From positions 310,001-374,000 of the forward strand of contig NZ_LFRI01000386.1 in the NCBI RefSeq assembly GCF_001447195.1: 64,000 nucleotides of DNA. The letters run 5' to 3'. The first letter of the stretch is position 1, and every line of letters begins with the position of its first letter. This DNA is from Aquabacterium parvum. GTDB lineage: Bacteria > Pseudomonadota > Gammaproteobacteria > Burkholderiales > Burkholderiaceae_C. Shown here in pieces: positions 18,707 to 28,670 of the stretch. A program made the translations under genes and the position numbers. The notes beneath the pieces are model-generated. The model had not been told where the DNA came from. It saw only the letters and a list, made by a program, of their open reading frames with translations, and ran no database searches.

Positions 18707-19821
18707 GCGACACCCTGAAAAACGCCCGCCGCATCGTCGTGAAGGTGGGCTCCAGCCTGGTCACGAACGAAGGCAAGGGCGTTGACGCCGAAGCCATTGG
18801 CAACTGGTGCCGCCAGATGGCAGCGCTGGCCGCCGACGGTCGCGAAGTCATCATGGTATCCAGCGGCGCGATCGCCGAAGGCATGAAGCGCCTGGGTTGG
18901 ACCACTCGCCCGAAAGAGCTGCACGAGTTGCAAGCCGCTGCCGCCGTCGGCCAGATGGGCCTGGCGCAGATGTACGAGACGCAGCTGCGCTCGCATGGCA
19001 TGGGCAGCGCCCAGGTGCTGCTCACCCACGCCGACCTGGCCGACCGCGAGCGCTACCTCAACGCCCGCTCGACGCTGCTGACGTTGCTGTCGCACAAGGT
19101 GGTGCCGGTCATCAACGAGAACGACACGGTCGTCACCGACGAGATCAAGTTCGGCGACAACGACACCCTGGGTGCCCTGGTGGCCAACCTGGTCGAAGCC
19201 GATGCGCTGGTCATCCTGACCGACCAGAAGGGCCTGTACAGCGCCGACCCGCGCAAGGACCCAGCCGCCCGTTTCATCGACGTGTGCACCGCGGGCGACC
19301 CGGAGCTTGAGCGCATGGCCGGTGGTGCCGGCTCCAGCGTGGGCACGGGCGGCATGATCACCAAGGTGCTGGCAGCCAAGCGCGCCGCGCGCAGCGGGGC
19401 CTCCACCGTCATTGCCTGGGGCCGCGAGAGCGACGTGCTCGTGCGGCTGGCTCAAGGCGAGTCCATCGGTTCGCTGTTTGTGGCGGCCACGCAGAAGGTC
19501 ACCGCCCGCAAGCAGTGGATGGCCGACCACCTGCAACTGCGCGGCGCCGTCGTGGTCGACGAAGGCGCGGCCACCCGCCTGCTCGAGGGCGGTGCCAGCC
19601 TGCTGCCCATCGGCATGGTCGAGGTGCTGGGTGATTTCCACCGCGGCGACGTCATCGCCGTGCGCAACCTGAGGGGCGAAGACATCGCGCGCGGCTTGGC
19701 CAATTACGCCAGTTCCGAAGCGCGCCTGCTGGTGCGCCGGCCCTCTGTCGAGATCGAGGCCCGCCTGGGTTTCGTCAACGAAGCGGAGATCATCCACCGG
19801 GATAACCTCGTCCTGGCTTGA
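18703..19821 (+). CDS. proB: Glutamate 5-kinase
   Basis: The 372-residue enzyme phosphorylates glutamate in the first step of proline synthesis. The amino-acid kinase domain shows VVKVGSSLV at the start, [15 protein letters not shown] and [23 protein letters not shown]-terminal PUA domain (about 280-372) is present, as in full-length ProB. It is translationally coupled to obgE by a four-base overlap. proA is not in the window. Confidence 0.96.
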   Translation: MSDTLKNARRIVVKVGSSLVTNEGKGVDAEAIGNWCRQMAALAADGREVIMVSSGAIAEGMKRLGWTTRPKELHELQAAAAVGQMGLAQMYETQLRSHGMGSAQVLLTHADLADRERYLNARSTLLTLLSHKVVPVINENDTVVTDEIKFGDNDTLGALVANLVEADALVILTDQKGLYSADPRKDPAARFIDVCTAGDPELERMAGGAGSSVGTGGMITKVLAAKRAARSGASTVIAWGRESDVLVRLAQGESIGSLFVAATQKVTARKQWMADHLQLRGAVVVDEGAATRLLEGGASLLPIGMVEVLGDFHRGDVIAVRNLRGEDIARGLANYASSEARLLVRRPSVEIEARLGFVNEAEIIHRDNLVLA

Positions 19822-19951
19822 CGGCTCGCGCCAGGGTGAAATCAGGGTTATCCCCGGCCTGTGGGTGAGGGGGGCGGGGGCATTTTTGACCGCTGCTGTG
19901 GTCACTTTCCGGCTGGTGACAATTGCAGGGTTGAATTGACGGCATGATGAT

Positions 19952-19973
19952 CGGGTGCCGCACGGGGCACCCG
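19952..19973 (+). other. Hairpin in the proB to solute-binding gene gap
   Basis: CGGGTGCC (19952-19959) pairs with GGCACCCG (19966-19973) around a six-base loop. No T-run follows, so it may be a leader structure of the downstream gene or a weak terminator for proB. The rest of the 262-base gap shows no motif I can name with confidence. Confidence 0.4.
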
Positions 19974-20083
19974 GTTCCCCCAGAAGGACGGACCAAGGGT
20001 TGTCACTGTCGGACACACCCCCACGCGGGGCGTTACAACGCTGTACCCGATCGGTTTCCGCCCCCACCTTGGAGTCCTGTTCC

Positions 20084-21151
20084 ATGTCCTTGTTCTCTCG
20101 CGCAATCTCGCGTTCCAAGCCCCTGGCCCTGGCCGCATCCGCCACCATCGCTGCCCTGGGCGTTGCCCCCGCAGCGCAGGCCAAAACCCTGGTCTGTGTC
20201 TGGGACGTCGCCGGCAAGACCGGTGATGTCTATGCCCAGGCCACCGACTACGCCATCTCCATGCAGAAGCAGAAGGTGGACATCGAGCTCAAGGGCTATG
20301 TCGACGAACGCGTGGCGGTCGAAGACTTCCGTGCCGGTCAGTGCGATGCCGTCATCTCCACCGCCCTGCGCCTGCGTCAGTTCAACCAGGTCTCGACCTC
20401 GATCGACTCCATCGGCTCGACCACCATCGTCAAGGGCGGCAAGGTCGACATCGACGCCTCGTACGAAGTCGTGCGCAAGGTCATCCAGGTGTTCGCCGAC
20501 CCGAAGGCCTCCAAGCTGATGGTCGATGGCAACTACGAAGTCGCTGGCATCTTCCCCCTGGGCGCCGCCTACCCGATGGTGCGCGACCGCAAGGTCAATT
20601 CCGTTGAAGCCCTGTCGGGCAAGAAGATCGCCGCTTTCGACTACGACAAGGCCCAAAGCGTGATGATCCAGCGCATCGGCGCCCAGCCCGTGTCGGTGGA
20701 CGTGACCAACATCGGACCGAAGTTCAACAACGGCAACGTCGACATGGTGACCCTGCCGGCCGTGGCCTTCAAGCCGTTCGAGCTGCACAAGGGCCTGGGC
20801 AAGACGGGCGGCATCGGCAAGCTGCCCATCATGATCCCGACCGTGCAGATGGTCATCAACCGCAGCAAGTTCCCTGACACCTTCGGTCAGGTCTCGCGCG
20901 AGTACTGGCTGACCAAGTTCGACCACGCGCTCAAGCTGATCAAGGCTGCAGAGTCCGGCATCCCCGCGCAGTACTGGGATGAACTGCCCGCTGAAGCCGT
21001 GCCCAGGTACGTGATCATGTTCCGCGAGTCGCGCATCGACATCGCCAAGGCCGGCCACTACAACAAGCAGGGCTTGAACATCATCAAGCGCGTGCGCTGC
21101 GGCATCAACCCGGGCGACGCCGAGTGCGTCAGCAAGACCGAGATCGACTGA
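20084..21151 (+). CDS. Putative periplasmic solute-binding protein (DUF6091-like)
   Basis: The 355-residue exported protein has a signal peptide ending about APAAQA (residue 32). The mature region resembles proteins annotated as putative solute-binding (DUF6091), distant relatives of TRAP-type binding proteins. It has an opening beta strand TLVCVWDVAGKTGDVY, a helix-rich middle and Cys residues near the C-terminus (RVRCGINPGDAECV), plausibly a disulfide. No transporter membrane subunit is adjacent, so it may feed a distant permease or have a non-transport role. ATG 20084 was chosen because the signal peptide begins there. The ligand is unknown. Confidence 0.65.
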   Translation: MSLFSRAISRSKPLALAASATIAALGVAPAAQAKTLVCVWDVAGKTGDVYAQATDYAISMQKQKVDIELKGYVDERVAVEDFRAGQCDAVISTALRLRQFNQVSTSIDSIGSTTIVKGGKVDIDASYEVVRKVIQVFADPKASKLMVDGNYEVAGIFPLGAAYPMVRDRKVNSVEALSGKKIAAFDYDKAQSVMIQRIGAQPVSVDVTNIGPKFNNGNVDMVTLPAVAFKPFELHKGLGKTGGIGKLPIMIPTVQMVINRSKFPDTFGQVSREYWLTKFDHALKLIKAAESGIPAQYWDELPAEAVPRYVIMFRESRIDIAKAGHYNKQGLNIIKRVRCGINPGDAECVSKTEID

Positions 21152-21252
21152 TCAACGGTGGGCGGCTCGCGCCGCCCGCGCCTGGCTCAACGGTGGCGCC
21201 CTTTGAGGCCAGGTGCGGCCCGTTGGTGGCCTGTCAGTGGATCACTTGCAGC

Positions 21253-21906
21253 TCACTTGGCACCGATTGAATTCAGCCCACCTGGTTCGTCGCTCGCCAA
21301 TTCGGCGTCGGCCGCGTTGCTGGCGTGGGGCCAACCCAGGTCTTCGCATGCCTCCGCGAAATCTGCCCGGCTGGCCTGTGCGCCGCGCATGCTGCCGCGC
21401 AGGTAGCGGTTGCCACCACCGCCGCCATTGAGAGGCTTTGGCAGGAAGCGAGCCAGCTCGGACAGCGCCAACTGGTAGACGTCACGCTTGAACTCGATGA
21501 CCGTCTCCAGCGGCACCCAGTACTCGTGCCAGCGCCAGGCGTCGAATTCAGGGTGGGTGCTGGCCCGCAGGTTCATGTCGCAGTCGCGACCCATGAGTTG
21601 CAACAAGAACCAGATTTGTTTCTGGCCCTTGTAGTGCCCGCGCGCGTCTTTGCGGATGAAGTGCTGAGGCACCTCATAGCGGAGCCAGTCCCGCGTGCGC
21701 GCCACGATGCGCACGTGCTCGGGCAGCAAACCCACCTCTTCGTGGAGTTCGCGGAACATCGCCTGCTCAGGCGACTCACCATGCTTGATGCCGCCTTGAG
21801 GGAATTGCCAGGAGTGGGTGCGGATCCGCTTGCCCCAAAATACCTGGTTCCGGTGGTTGAGCAGGATGATGCCGACGTTGGGCCGAAAGCCTTCACGGTC
21901 GAGCAT
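21253..21906 (-). CDS. rppH: RNA pyrophosphohydrolase (Nudix)
   Basis: The 217-residue Nudix hydrolase removes pyrophosphate from 5'-triphosphorylated RNA and so triggers mRNA decay. The N-terminus [16 protein letters not shown] and the Nudix box [23 protein letters not shown]-type pattern (Gly ... REL..EVG) are intact. A Gly-rich linker and acidic tail extend the C-terminus beyond the E. coli enzyme. I chose the ATG at 21906 because GGAG precedes it at good spacing and the family begins there; an upstream in-frame start adds ten residues. It is divergent from proS. Confidence 0.93.
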   Translation of the reverse strand: MLDREGFRPNVGIILLNHRNQVFWGKRIRTHSWQFPQGGIKHGESPEQAMFRELHEEVGLLPEHVRIVARTRDWLRYEVPQHFIRKDARGHYKGQKQIWFLLQLMGRDCDMNLRASTHPEFDAWRWHEYWVPLETVIEFKRDVYQLALSELARFLPKPLNGGGGGNRYLRGSMRGAQASRADFAEACEDLGWPHASNAADAELASDEPGGLNSIGAK

Positions 21907-21938
21907 AATCAACTCCGAATTTTCAACTGGTTTCATTA

Positions 21939-21967
21939 TTGCACCGCTGAGCCGAAACGCCTAGAGC
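21939..21967 (+). promoter_or_regulatory. Probable proS promoter
   Basis: TTGCAC (21939-21944) and TAGAGC (21962-21967) are spaced by 17 bases in the rppH/proS divergent gap, about 42 bases before the proS ATG. Confidence 0.55.
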
Positions 21968-22009
21968 GTTTGTCAAGGCCTCAATCGAGCGGTGCTCTTT
22001 TTTTCTGCC

Positions 22010-23785
22010 ATGAAAGCCTCTCAGTTCTTCATCTCCACCCTGAAAGAAGCCCCGGCTGATGCCGAGATCGTCAGCCACAAGTTGATGATGCGCGCGGGCC
22101 TGATCAAGAAGCTGGGGGCGGGCCTGTACAACTACATGCCCATGGGGCTGCGCTCGATCCGCAAGGTCGAGAACATCATCCGCGAGGAGCTGAACAAGGC
22201 AGGTTGCGTCGAGCTGGTCATGCCCGTGGTACAGCCCTCCGAGCTGTGGCAAGAAACCGGCCGCTTCGACAAGATGGGCGACGAGCTGCTGCGCTTCAAG
22301 GACCGCCATGGCCGCGACTTCGTCATCCAGCCCACGGCTGAAGAGGTGATCACCGACATCGCGCGCCAGGAGCTGCGCAGCTACCGCCAGCTGCCCAAGA
22401 ACTTCTACCAGATCCAGACCAAGTTCCGCGACGAGCGCCGCCCGCGCTTCGGCGTGATGCGTGGCCGCGAGTTCACGATGAAGGACGCCTATTCCTTCGA
22501 CCGCGACGTGGAAGGCGCTGGCAAGACCTACGACGCGATGTACGCGGCCTACTCGCGCATCTTCGAGCGCCTGGGTCTGCAATTCCGCGCCGTGGCCGCC
22601 GACACGGGCGCCATCGGGGGCGACCGCTCGCACGAGTTCCAGGTGATCGCCGACACGGGCGAGGACGCCATCGTTTACTGCCCCACGAGCGACTACGCTG
22701 CCAACATCGAGCTGGCCGAGGGCGTCGCGCTGATCGCCACCCGTGGGGCCGCAACGCAAGCGATGGAGAAGGTTGCCACGCCGGGCAAGAGCACCTGCCC
22801 CGACGTGGCCGAGCTGCTGGGCCTGCCGCTGAGCCAGACCGTCAAGTCGCTGGTGCTGGCCACCGACGAGACCAACGACCAGGGCGAGATCGTCAAGTCC
22901 ACCATCTGGCTGCTGCTGGTGCGCGGCGACCACGACCTCAACGAAGTCAAGGCCGGCAAGATCGAGCTGACCGATGGCAGCGGCCAGACCACGGGCCTGA
23001 AGGCAGGCTTCCGCTTCGCCACCGAATCCGAAATCGTCGAGCACTTCGGCACCAAGCCCGGCTTCCTCGGTCCCATCAACCTGAAGAAGCCCGTCAAGGT
23101 CATCGCCGACCGCACCGTGGCCCACATGGCCGACTGGGTGTGTGGCGCCAACGAGGCGGGCTTCCACATCCGTGGTGTGAACTGGGGCCGTGACCTGCCC
23201 GAGCCCGACCTGATCGCCGACATCCGCAACGTTGTCGAAGGCAACCCCTCGCCCGACGGCAAGGGTGTGCTGGCCATCCAGCGCGGCATCGAGGTGGGCC
23301 ACGTGTTCTACCTGGGCACCAAGTACTCCAAGGCGATGAACGCCACCTTCCTCGATGTGGACGGCAAGCCCAAGCACTTCGAGATGGGGTGCTACGGCAT
23401 CGGCGTGACGCGCATCCTGGGCGCGGCCATCGAGCAAAAGCACGACGAGCGCGGCATCATCTGGCCGGACAGCATCGCCCCGTTCACCGTGGTGATCTGT
23501 CCGGTGGGCTACGACCGCTCCGAGGCCGTCAAGGCCGCCGCCGACGAGCTGCATGCGCAGCTGCTGGCCAAGGGTGTGGACGTCATCCTCGATGATCGCG
23601 GCGAGCGCCCGGGCGCCATGTTCGCCGACTGGGAGCTGATCGGTGTGCCGCACCGCGTGGTCTTCGGCGACAAGGGCTTGAAGGACGGCGTGGCCGAGTA
23701 CCAGGGCCGCCAGGACACGGAAGCGACCAAGCTGCCCGTGAACGAAGTCCTGAGTCAGCTGCTTTCTCGCTTGCAGATCGGCTGA
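22010..23785 (+). CDS. proS: Prolyl-tRNA synthetase
   Basis: This 591-residue class II aminoacyl-tRNA synthetase charges tRNA-Pro. It shows [15 protein letters not shown] at the N-terminus, motif 2 ([21 protein letters not shown]), an inserted YbaK-like editing domain between motifs 2 and 3 (about 230-395), motif 3 ([13 protein letters not shown]) and the C-terminal anticodon-binding domain. The insert marks the bacterial-type enzyme. ATG 22010 matches the family start; an earlier ATG adds six residues. Confidence 0.97.
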   Translation: MKASQFFISTLKEAPADAEIVSHKLMMRAGLIKKLGAGLYNYMPMGLRSIRKVENIIREELNKAGCVELVMPVVQPSELWQETGRFDKMGDELLRFKDRHGRDFVIQPTAEEVITDIARQELRSYRQLPKNFYQIQTKFRDERRPRFGVMRGREFTMKDAYSFDRDVEGAGKTYDAMYAAYSRIFERLGLQFRAVAADTGAIGGDRSHEFQVIADTGEDAIVYCPTSDYAANIELAEGVALIATRGAATQAMEKVATPGKSTCPDVAELLGLPLSQTVKSLVLATDETNDQGEIVKSTIWLLLVRGDHDLNEVKAGKIELTDGSGQTTGLKAGFRFATESEIVEHFGTKPGFLGPINLKKPVKVIADRTVAHMADWVCGANEAGFHIRGVNWGRDLPEPDLIADIRNVVEGNPSPDGKGVLAIQRGIEVGHVFYLGTKYSKAMNATFLDVDGKPKHFEMGCYGIGVTRILGAAIEQKHDERGIIWPDSIAPFTVVICPVGYDRSEAVKAAADELHAQLLAKGVDVILDDRGERPGAMFADWELIGVPHRVVFGDKGLKDGVAEYQGRQDTEATKLPVNEVLSQLLSRLQIG

Positions 23786-23860
23786 TCGGGGCGATGTCGC
23801 TGGGTTAAGGTTGTCTTTGTCATGCTGCCGCCTTTGCGCCTTTTCTCGTGGTCACCTGCC

Positions 23861-23887
23861 TTGCCTGCGTTGCCTGCGTTGCCTGCG
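23861..23887 (+). repeat. Three perfect 9-bp repeats before lytic transglycosylase
   Basis: TTGCCTGCG occurs three times in direct succession, 23861-23887, and a fourth truncated copy begins at 23888. If the upstream ATG at 23822 is used, this codes LPALPALPAL; if GTG 23909 is used, it is untranslated leader. Confidence 0.85.
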
Positions 23888-23908
23888 TTGCAGGAGGCGC
23901 GTGGCTGG

Positions 23909-24592
23909 GTGAGGCGCAGCCGGCTTGGTTTGGCGGTGCTGTGCCTGGCGATGGCGCCGCGACTGGCTCAAGCTGGTGCCCAGGCCGAAGAGCCCCTTGC
24001 AGACTCGGTGCGCACCGCGCTTTCTGCGGCCATCGGACGCAGCGCGCCAGCCCTGAGTTTTGCCGATGCCCGCCAGCGTCAGCAGTGCGAAACCTGGGCC
24101 GCGTCGCTGGAGAGCAAGCTCCTCAAACGCAAGCCCGATGAGCTGGTGCGCAAGGAGTTCCTGGTCACCGTCTGCTACGAGGCCAAGCGCGCAGGGCTGG
24201 AGCCCAGTCTGGTGCTGGGCCTGATCCAGGTCGAGAGCGGTTTCCGCAAATACGCGATCTCGTCGGTGGGCGCTCGGGGCTACATGCAGGTCATGCCCTT
24301 CTGGTCGCGCCTGATCGGCACGGGCGACCCGGCCAGCCTGTTTCACATGCAGACCAACCTGCGCTTTGGATGCGTGATCCTGCGTCACTACCTCGACCGC
24401 GAAAAGGGCAACCTCTTCATGGCCCTGGGTCGTTACAACGGCAGCCGAGGTCGGGCCGAGTACCCGAACATGGTCACGGCGGCGTGGCGCACCTGGAAGG
24501 GCGCCGATGACGTGCTGGGCACCACCCGCATGGCCGGCGCCGAGAACACCGGTGCAGGGGTGAGGCTGGTCAGCGAGGCGCCTCAGCGCTGA
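23909..24592 (+). CDS. Exported lytic transglycosylase (SLT fold)
   Basis: This periplasmic murein-cleaving enzyme has the goose-lysozyme/Slt fold. The catalytic Glu lies in LIQVESGF, followed by ISSVGARGYMQVMP and ALGRYNGS. I chose GTG 23909, giving 227 residues. It is preceded by AGGAGG (23892-23897) and begins a textbook signal peptide (RRSRLGLAVLCLAM...RLAQA). An in-frame ATG at 23822 would add 29 residues containing a repetitive LPALPAL segment and has only a weak ribosome site. The gene follows proS as in related genomes. Confidence 0.83.
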   Translation: MRRSRLGLAVLCLAMAPRLAQAGAQAEEPLADSVRTALSAAIGRSAPALSFADARQRQQCETWAASLESKLLKRKPDELVRKEFLVTVCYEAKRAGLEPSLVLGLIQVESGFRKYAISSVGARGYMQVMPFWSRLIGTGDPASLFHMQTNLRFGCVILRHYLDREKGNLFMALGRYNGSRGRAEYPNMVTAAWRTWKGADDVLGTTRMAGAENTGAGVRLVSEAPQR

Positions 24593-24650
24593 TCGGGCAG
24601 GGCTGGCCGTTGGACGCCGTCGCTCGGCGACGGCTTCGCCAGGTTGCCCC

Positions 24651-25223
24651 TCAAAGCCCCTGCCACTCGCTGGGCCGAGCGCCTTCGATGCCCACCAGTT
24701 GCAGCACCCGCTCGACGGTGTCGTCGATCAGCTGTGCAATGGTCTGCGGCTTGTTGTAGAAGGCCGGAAGCGGCGGAAAGACGATGCCGCCCATCTCGGT
24801 GACGGCCGTCATGTTGCGCAGGTGGGCCAGGTTGAAGGGCGTTTCGCGCACCATCAGCACCAGGCGCCTGCGTTCCTTGAGGGTGACATCGGCCGCGCGC
24901 GTGAGCAGGTTGTCGCCGAAGCCATGCGCCACGCAGGCCAGCGTCTTCATGGAGCACGGAGCGATCACCATCGCGTCGGTGGTGAAGCTGCCGCTGGCGA
25001 TGCAGGCACCGACGTCGCCGGGCGCGTGGGCCTGGGTGGCCAGGGCTTCGAGCGAGCTTCGGTCAAGCCCCAGCTCGTGGTGCACGTTGAGGATGCCAGC
25101 CGGTGTGGCCACCAGGTGGGTCTGCACGCCGATGTCGCGGGCGCGCTCAAGCAGGCGCACCCCGTAGGCCGCGCCGCTCGCGCCGGTGATGCCGACGATC
25201 AGGCGCGGCACCCTGGGGCTCAC
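24651..25223 (-). CDS. ubiX: Flavin prenyltransferase UbiX
   Basis: The 190-residue enzyme prenylates FMN to make the cofactor for UbiD-type decarboxylases, needed in ubiquinone synthesis. It shows [18 protein letters not shown] at the N-terminus, [19 protein letters not shown] in the centre and [12 protein letters not shown]. The GTG start overlaps the grxD stop (GTGA), so translation is coupled to glutaredoxin. No ubiD is in the window. Confidence 0.95.
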   Translation of the reverse strand: MSPRVPRLIVGITGASGAAYGVRLLERARDIGVQTHLVATPAGILNVHHELGLDRSSLEALATQAHAPGDVGACIASGSFTTDAMVIAPCSMKTLACVAHGFGDNLLTRAADVTLKERRRLVLMVRETPFNLAHLRNMTAVTEMGGIVFPPLPAFYNKPQTIAQLIDDTVERVLQLVGIEGARPSEWQGL

Positions 25224-25531
25224 TTGGCCAGTTCCTGCTGCAGCTCGCCGGACTGGTACATCTCCATCATGATGTCGGAGCCGCCAACGAACTCACCGTT
25301 GACGTAGAGCTGCGGGATGGTGGGCCAGTTGGCGTATTCCTTGATGCCCTGGCGGATGGCTTCGTCTTCCAGGACGTTGACGGTCTGCAGGTCTTGGACG
25401 CCGCAGGCCTTGAGGATCTGCACGGCGCGACCGGAAAAACCGCATTGCGGGAACTGGGCGGTGCCCTTCATGAACAGGACCACCTTGTGGCCTTTGACCA
25501 GGGCATCGATGCGTTGTTGAACGTCGCTCAT
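25220..25531 (-). CDS. grxD: Monothiol glutaredoxin (Grx4 type)
   Basis: The 103-residue CGFS-type glutaredoxin binds and delivers 2Fe-2S clusters with glutathione. The active site FPQCGFSG is at about residues 27-34, and the [19 protein letters not shown] loop binds glutathione. It is cotranscribed with ubiX through a four-base overlap. A hairpin overlapping an extended -10 lies just upstream. Confidence 0.96.
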   Translation of the reverse strand: MSDVQQRIDALVKGHKVVLFMKGTAQFPQCGFSGRAVQILKACGVQDLQTVNVLEDEAIRQGIKEYANWPTIPQLYVNGEFVGGSDIMMEMYQSGELQQELAK

Positions 25532-25557
25532 GGGTGCTTCTCTCGGGGGAAATCGAA

Positions 25558-25584
25558 AACAGGCCCGGTTATATCAGGCCTGTT
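25558..25584 (-). promoter_or_regulatory. Hairpin overlapping extended -10 upstream of grxD
   Basis: The eight-base arms AACAGGCC and GGCCTGTT (25558-25565, 25577-25584) enclose an 11-base loop. On the minus strand the loop reads TGATATAACCG, an extended -10 (TGnTATAAC), and the hairpin is followed by TTTTCGATTT. The same element can act as terminator of the upstream outer-membrane-like gene and as grxD promoter. Confidence 0.6.
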
Positions 25585-25642
25585 CACCTGAGCGTGGCGC
25601 AGGGACACCCGGCTTGCAGGGGCTCGGACCCTCGTTGGCGCT

Positions 25643-26458
25643 TCAGAAGGCGTAGCCGACCGAGACCTTGACCACCGGGCGCATGCGCAGGCCGCGCACC
25701 AGGTCGCTCACCGAGCGGTCGCCCTGCAGCAAGCCGGTGAAGCGGTCGGTGCTGTCCGGGTCTGTGTTGAGCAGGCCTAAATCGGCGTTGAAGCGCCAGG
25801 TGCTGGCCTGCCCGATGGATTCGGTGCGGGTGCTGTAGCCTGCGCCCACGTAGGCCTGGGCCTGGGGCAGCAGGTTGCGGCGCCTCAGGCCAAGGGGTGA
25901 GCCGAGGGTGTCGAGTTGCTGCAGGCTCAGGTTCAAGCCGCCACCGTGTTCGCCACTGGACCACCAGGCCTGACCGGCTTCGCCGCTGACCAGGCCGACG
26001 GTGGCGCGAAAGCCGCCTTCGACGTAGTGGTCGGCCAGGACGTGCAGGCTGCGCATGCGCAGGCCGCCTTCGACGGGTTGGGCCAGCACGAAGCTGTCGC
26101 GAACGGGGTTGACAGGGCGCTCGATGACGGCGCCGATGCGCCCTTCCCAGTCGGGCCAGGGGCCGCTGTCGCGCAGGGCGAGGCCACCACCGTCGATGCC
26201 GCCTGTCGCACGCTCGGCGGAGGCAGGTGAGCCCAGGCGCGCGGGCCAGGGCAGGCGGGCGGTGGTGATCCCGTCACCCGTGCCCCCCTGGCTGAGGATG
26301 TGGGCGCCGCGGGGCACCATCTGGGCCTGCGCAGGGTGGTGCAGGGCGCTGGTCAGCAGCAGGGTGCCTGCCAGCACAGCGAGCGCGCGCGCGGACCAGG
26401 CCGATGCGGGGTCGGGCTGGTCGGCGATGGGGCGACGACGGTGTTGGGCTTGGCGCAT
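25643..26458 (-). CDS. Predicted outer-membrane beta-barrel protein
   Basis: The 271-residue protein has a signal peptide (TLLLTSALHHPAQAQ, cleavage about residue 45). The mature region alternates polar and hydrophobic residues and ends in VSVGYAF; a terminal Phe after alternating residues is the outer-membrane barrel assembly signal. AGGAGT six bases before the ATG at 26458 fixes the start. I do not recognise a named family. Gly-rich turns at mid-protein (SSGEHGGGLNLSL) fit a small barrel. It lies between prmC and grxD with its own gaps on both sides. Confidence 0.6.
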   Translation of the reverse strand: MRQAQHRRRPIADQPDPASAWSARALAVLAGTLLLTSALHHPAQAQMVPRGAHILSQGGTGDGITTARLPWPARLGSPASAERATGGIDGGGLALRDSGPWPDWEGRIGAVIERPVNPVRDSFVLAQPVEGGLRMRSLHVLADHYVEGGFRATVGLVSGEAGQAWWSSGEHGGGLNLSLQQLDTLGSPLGLRRRNLLPQAQAYVGAGYSTRTESIGQASTWRFNADLGLLNTDPDSTDRFTGLLQGDRSVSDLVRGLRMRPVVKVSVGYAF

Positions 26459-26617
26459 GCGGCACTCCTGGGGACCACGTCCATGACATCCCATGCTAGG
26501 CAGGCGAGCCCGGTTTGTGGGCCCGAGTTGTGTGCCCTTGTTGGGGCCTTTTTGCCTGATGGGTTGGGCGCGGTGGGAGGACAAGGCTAGCGAGCGCGCT
26601 CCTGGTCGTGCATGGGT

Positions 26618-27544
26618 TTAACCCGTGGTCTGGAGGGCCCCAGGCCACCTGCCTCCGGTGCAGCGGGGTCGCTCCCCCAGGTCGAAGCGGGTGCTCACGT
26701 CGGTGAAACCGGCCGCTTGCAACAACTGTTGCACTTGTGGCGCCTGGTCGTGGCCGTGCTCCAACAGCAACCAGCCGCCTGGTTTCAGGTGGGTGGGTGA
26801 CTGGCGGGTGATGTGACGCAGGTCGTCCAGGCCATCCGGACCGGCGGTCAGGGCGGTGCGGGGTTCGTGGTGAAGGGCGGCCAGGTGGTGGTCGCCTTCG
26901 GCGATGTAGGGCGGGTTGCTGGCGATCAGGTCGAAGCGTTGGCCGGCCAGGGGCTCGAACCAGCTGCCTTGTCGCCCTGTCACCTGGCGCAGGCCCAGGC
27001 GCTCGGCGTTGCCCAGGGCCACGGCCAGGGCGCCTGCCGAAAAGTCGACCGCAGTGACCTGGACCTGGGGGCGCTGGCTGGCGATCGCCAGGGCGATGGC
27101 ACCGCTGCCGGTGCCCAGGTCTGCGACGGTGCGCGCCTGGTCACCTGGCAGCAACTCCAGCGCCCAGTGCACCAGGGTTTCGGTGTCGGGGCGGGGGATG
27201 AGGGTGTCGGGCGTGACGCGCAACAGCAGGCCGAAGAATTCCTTTTCGCCTTGCAGGTAGGCGAAGGGCTCGCCTGCGGCGCGACGGCGCAGCCAGTCGA
27301 GCAGGCGCGGCAGGTGCTCTGTGGGCAGCGGGTCGCGGTCGTGCGCCAGCACCCAGCTGCGCGAGACGCCCAGCACGGTGCCGACGATGAGCTGGGCGTC
27401 GAGGCGATCGAGGCCGGCATCGCGGGCCTGGTTCAGGGCGTCTGCGACGGTGAGTGGGGCCGGGGAGAAGGCGTCGGCTGGCGTGGCGCTCGTGGGCAGC
27501 GCGACGGTGGCGCCCGGCGGCAGCGGGGCGTGCTCAGGTGCCAT
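26618..27544 (-). CDS. prmC: Release-factor glutamine methyltransferase
   Basis: The 308-residue enzyme methylates the GGQ glutamine of release factors RF1 and RF2. An N-terminal helical substrate-binding domain precedes the Rossmann methyltransferase with [14 protein letters not shown] (SAM binding) and the signature [10 protein letters not shown]. The start overlaps the prfA 3' end by 11 bases, so the enzyme and its substrate RF1 are coupled. About 30 Pro/Ala-rich residues precede the usual start of the domain, so an internal start is possible. Confidence 0.95.
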   Translation of the reverse strand: MAPEHAPLPPGATVALPTSATPADAFSPAPLTVADALNQARDAGLDRLDAQLIVGTVLGVSRSWVLAHDRDPLPTEHLPRLLDWLRRRAAGEPFAYLQGEKEFFGLLLRVTPDTLIPRPDTETLVHWALELLPGDQARTVADLGTGSGAIALAIASQRPQVQVTAVDFSAGALAVALGNAERLGLRQVTGRQGSWFEPLAGQRFDLIASNPPYIAEGDHHLAALHHEPRTALTAGPDGLDDLRHITRQSPTHLKPGGWLLLEHGHDQAPQVQQLLQAAGFTDVSTRFDLGERPRCTGGRWPGALQTTG

Positions 27545-28670
27545 GCGCGGCCTCCAGCTCGGCGAGTTGCTCCGCGGCCTGGGCCGACAGCAGCGCGGCG
27601 ATCACCTCGCCGAGCTCGCCCTCCATCACCGCGCCCAGCTTGTAGAGCGTGAGGTTGATTCGGTGGTCGGTCAGGCGGCCCTGCGGGAAGTTGTAGGTGC
27701 GGATGCGGTCGGAGCGGTCGCCGCTGCCCACGAGGCCCTTGCGGGTGGCGGCTTCTTTGGCCTGGCGGGCGATGCGCTCCTGGTCGCGGATGCGCGCGGC
27801 GAGCACCGCCAGGGCCTTGGCCTTGTTGCGGTGCTGGCTGCGGTCGTCCTGGCACTCGGCGACGATGCCGGTGGGGATGTGCGTGATGCGCACGGCCGAG
27901 TCCGTCTTGTTGATGTGCTGGCCGCCGGCGCCGCTGGCGCGGTAGGTGTCGATGCGCAGGTCGGCCGGGTTGATCTGCACCTCTTGGGCCTCGTCGGGCT
28001 CGGGCAGCACGGCCACGGTGCAGGCGCTGGTGTGGATGCGGCCTTGTGATTCGGTGGCGGGCACGCGCTGCACGCGGTGGCCGCCGGACTCGAATTTCAA
28101 CTGGCCGTAGACGCCGGTGAGCACCGTGGGGTCGGGGCGTTCGGCCTCCAAGCGCAGCACGATTTCCTTGTATCCGCCCAGGTCGGAGTCGCTGGCCGAC
28201 ATCACCTCGCAGCGCCAGCCCTTGCGTTCGGCGAAGCGGGTGTACATGCGGGCCAGGTCGGCGGCGAACAGGGCCGATTCTTCGCCACCGGTGCCGGCGC
28301 GGATTTCGAGGAAGGCGGGGCGAGCGTCGTCGGGGTCGCGGGGCAGCAGGGCGGTTTGCAACTGGTCGATGAGCTGCTCGAGGTCGGCTTCGGCCTGGGT
28401 GACTTCTTCTTGCGCCATGGTGCGCAGGTCGGCGTCGTCGCCGGCGCCTTGCAGCATCTCGCTGGCCTCGACCAGGTCCTGCTGGCGGCGGGTGTGGCGC
28501 TGGGCCAGGTCGCACACGGCGCTGACCTCGGCGTGCTCGCGCGAGAGGTCGCGAAAGCGGCGGTTGTCGGCGGCGACGGCGGGGTCGGCCAGGGCCGCGT
28601 CGAGTTCCTGCAGGCGGCGGGCCAGGCGGTCGAGCGATGAGGCCAGGGCGGGCGCGAGCGAGCGGCTCAC
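27534..28670 (-). CDS. prfA: Peptide chain release factor 1
   Basis: The 378-residue factor terminates translation at UAA and UAG. It carries the stop-codon-reading motif [10 protein letters not shown] and the peptidyl-hydrolysis loop [10 protein letters not shown]. An N-terminal coiled coil and the full C-terminal domain are present. The GTG start overlaps the hemA stop by four bases, making hemA-prfA-prmC one coupled operon. Confidence 0.97.
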   Translation of the reverse strand: MSRSLAPALASSLDRLARRLQELDAALADPAVAADNRRFRDLSREHAEVSAVCDLAQRHTRRQQDLVEASEMLQGAGDDADLRTMAQEEVTQAEADLEQLIDQLQTALLPRDPDDARPAFLEIRAGTGGEESALFAADLARMYTRFAERKGWRCEVMSASDSDLGGYKEIVLRLEAERPDPTVLTGVYGQLKFESGGHRVQRVPATESQGRIHTSACTVAVLPEPDEAQEVQINPADLRIDTYRASGAGGQHINKTDSAVRITHIPTGIVAECQDDRSQHRNKAKALAVLAARIRDQERIARQAKEAATRKGLVGSGDRSDRIRTYNFPQGRLTDHRINLTLYKLGAVMEGELGEVIAALLSAQAAEQLAELEAAHGT

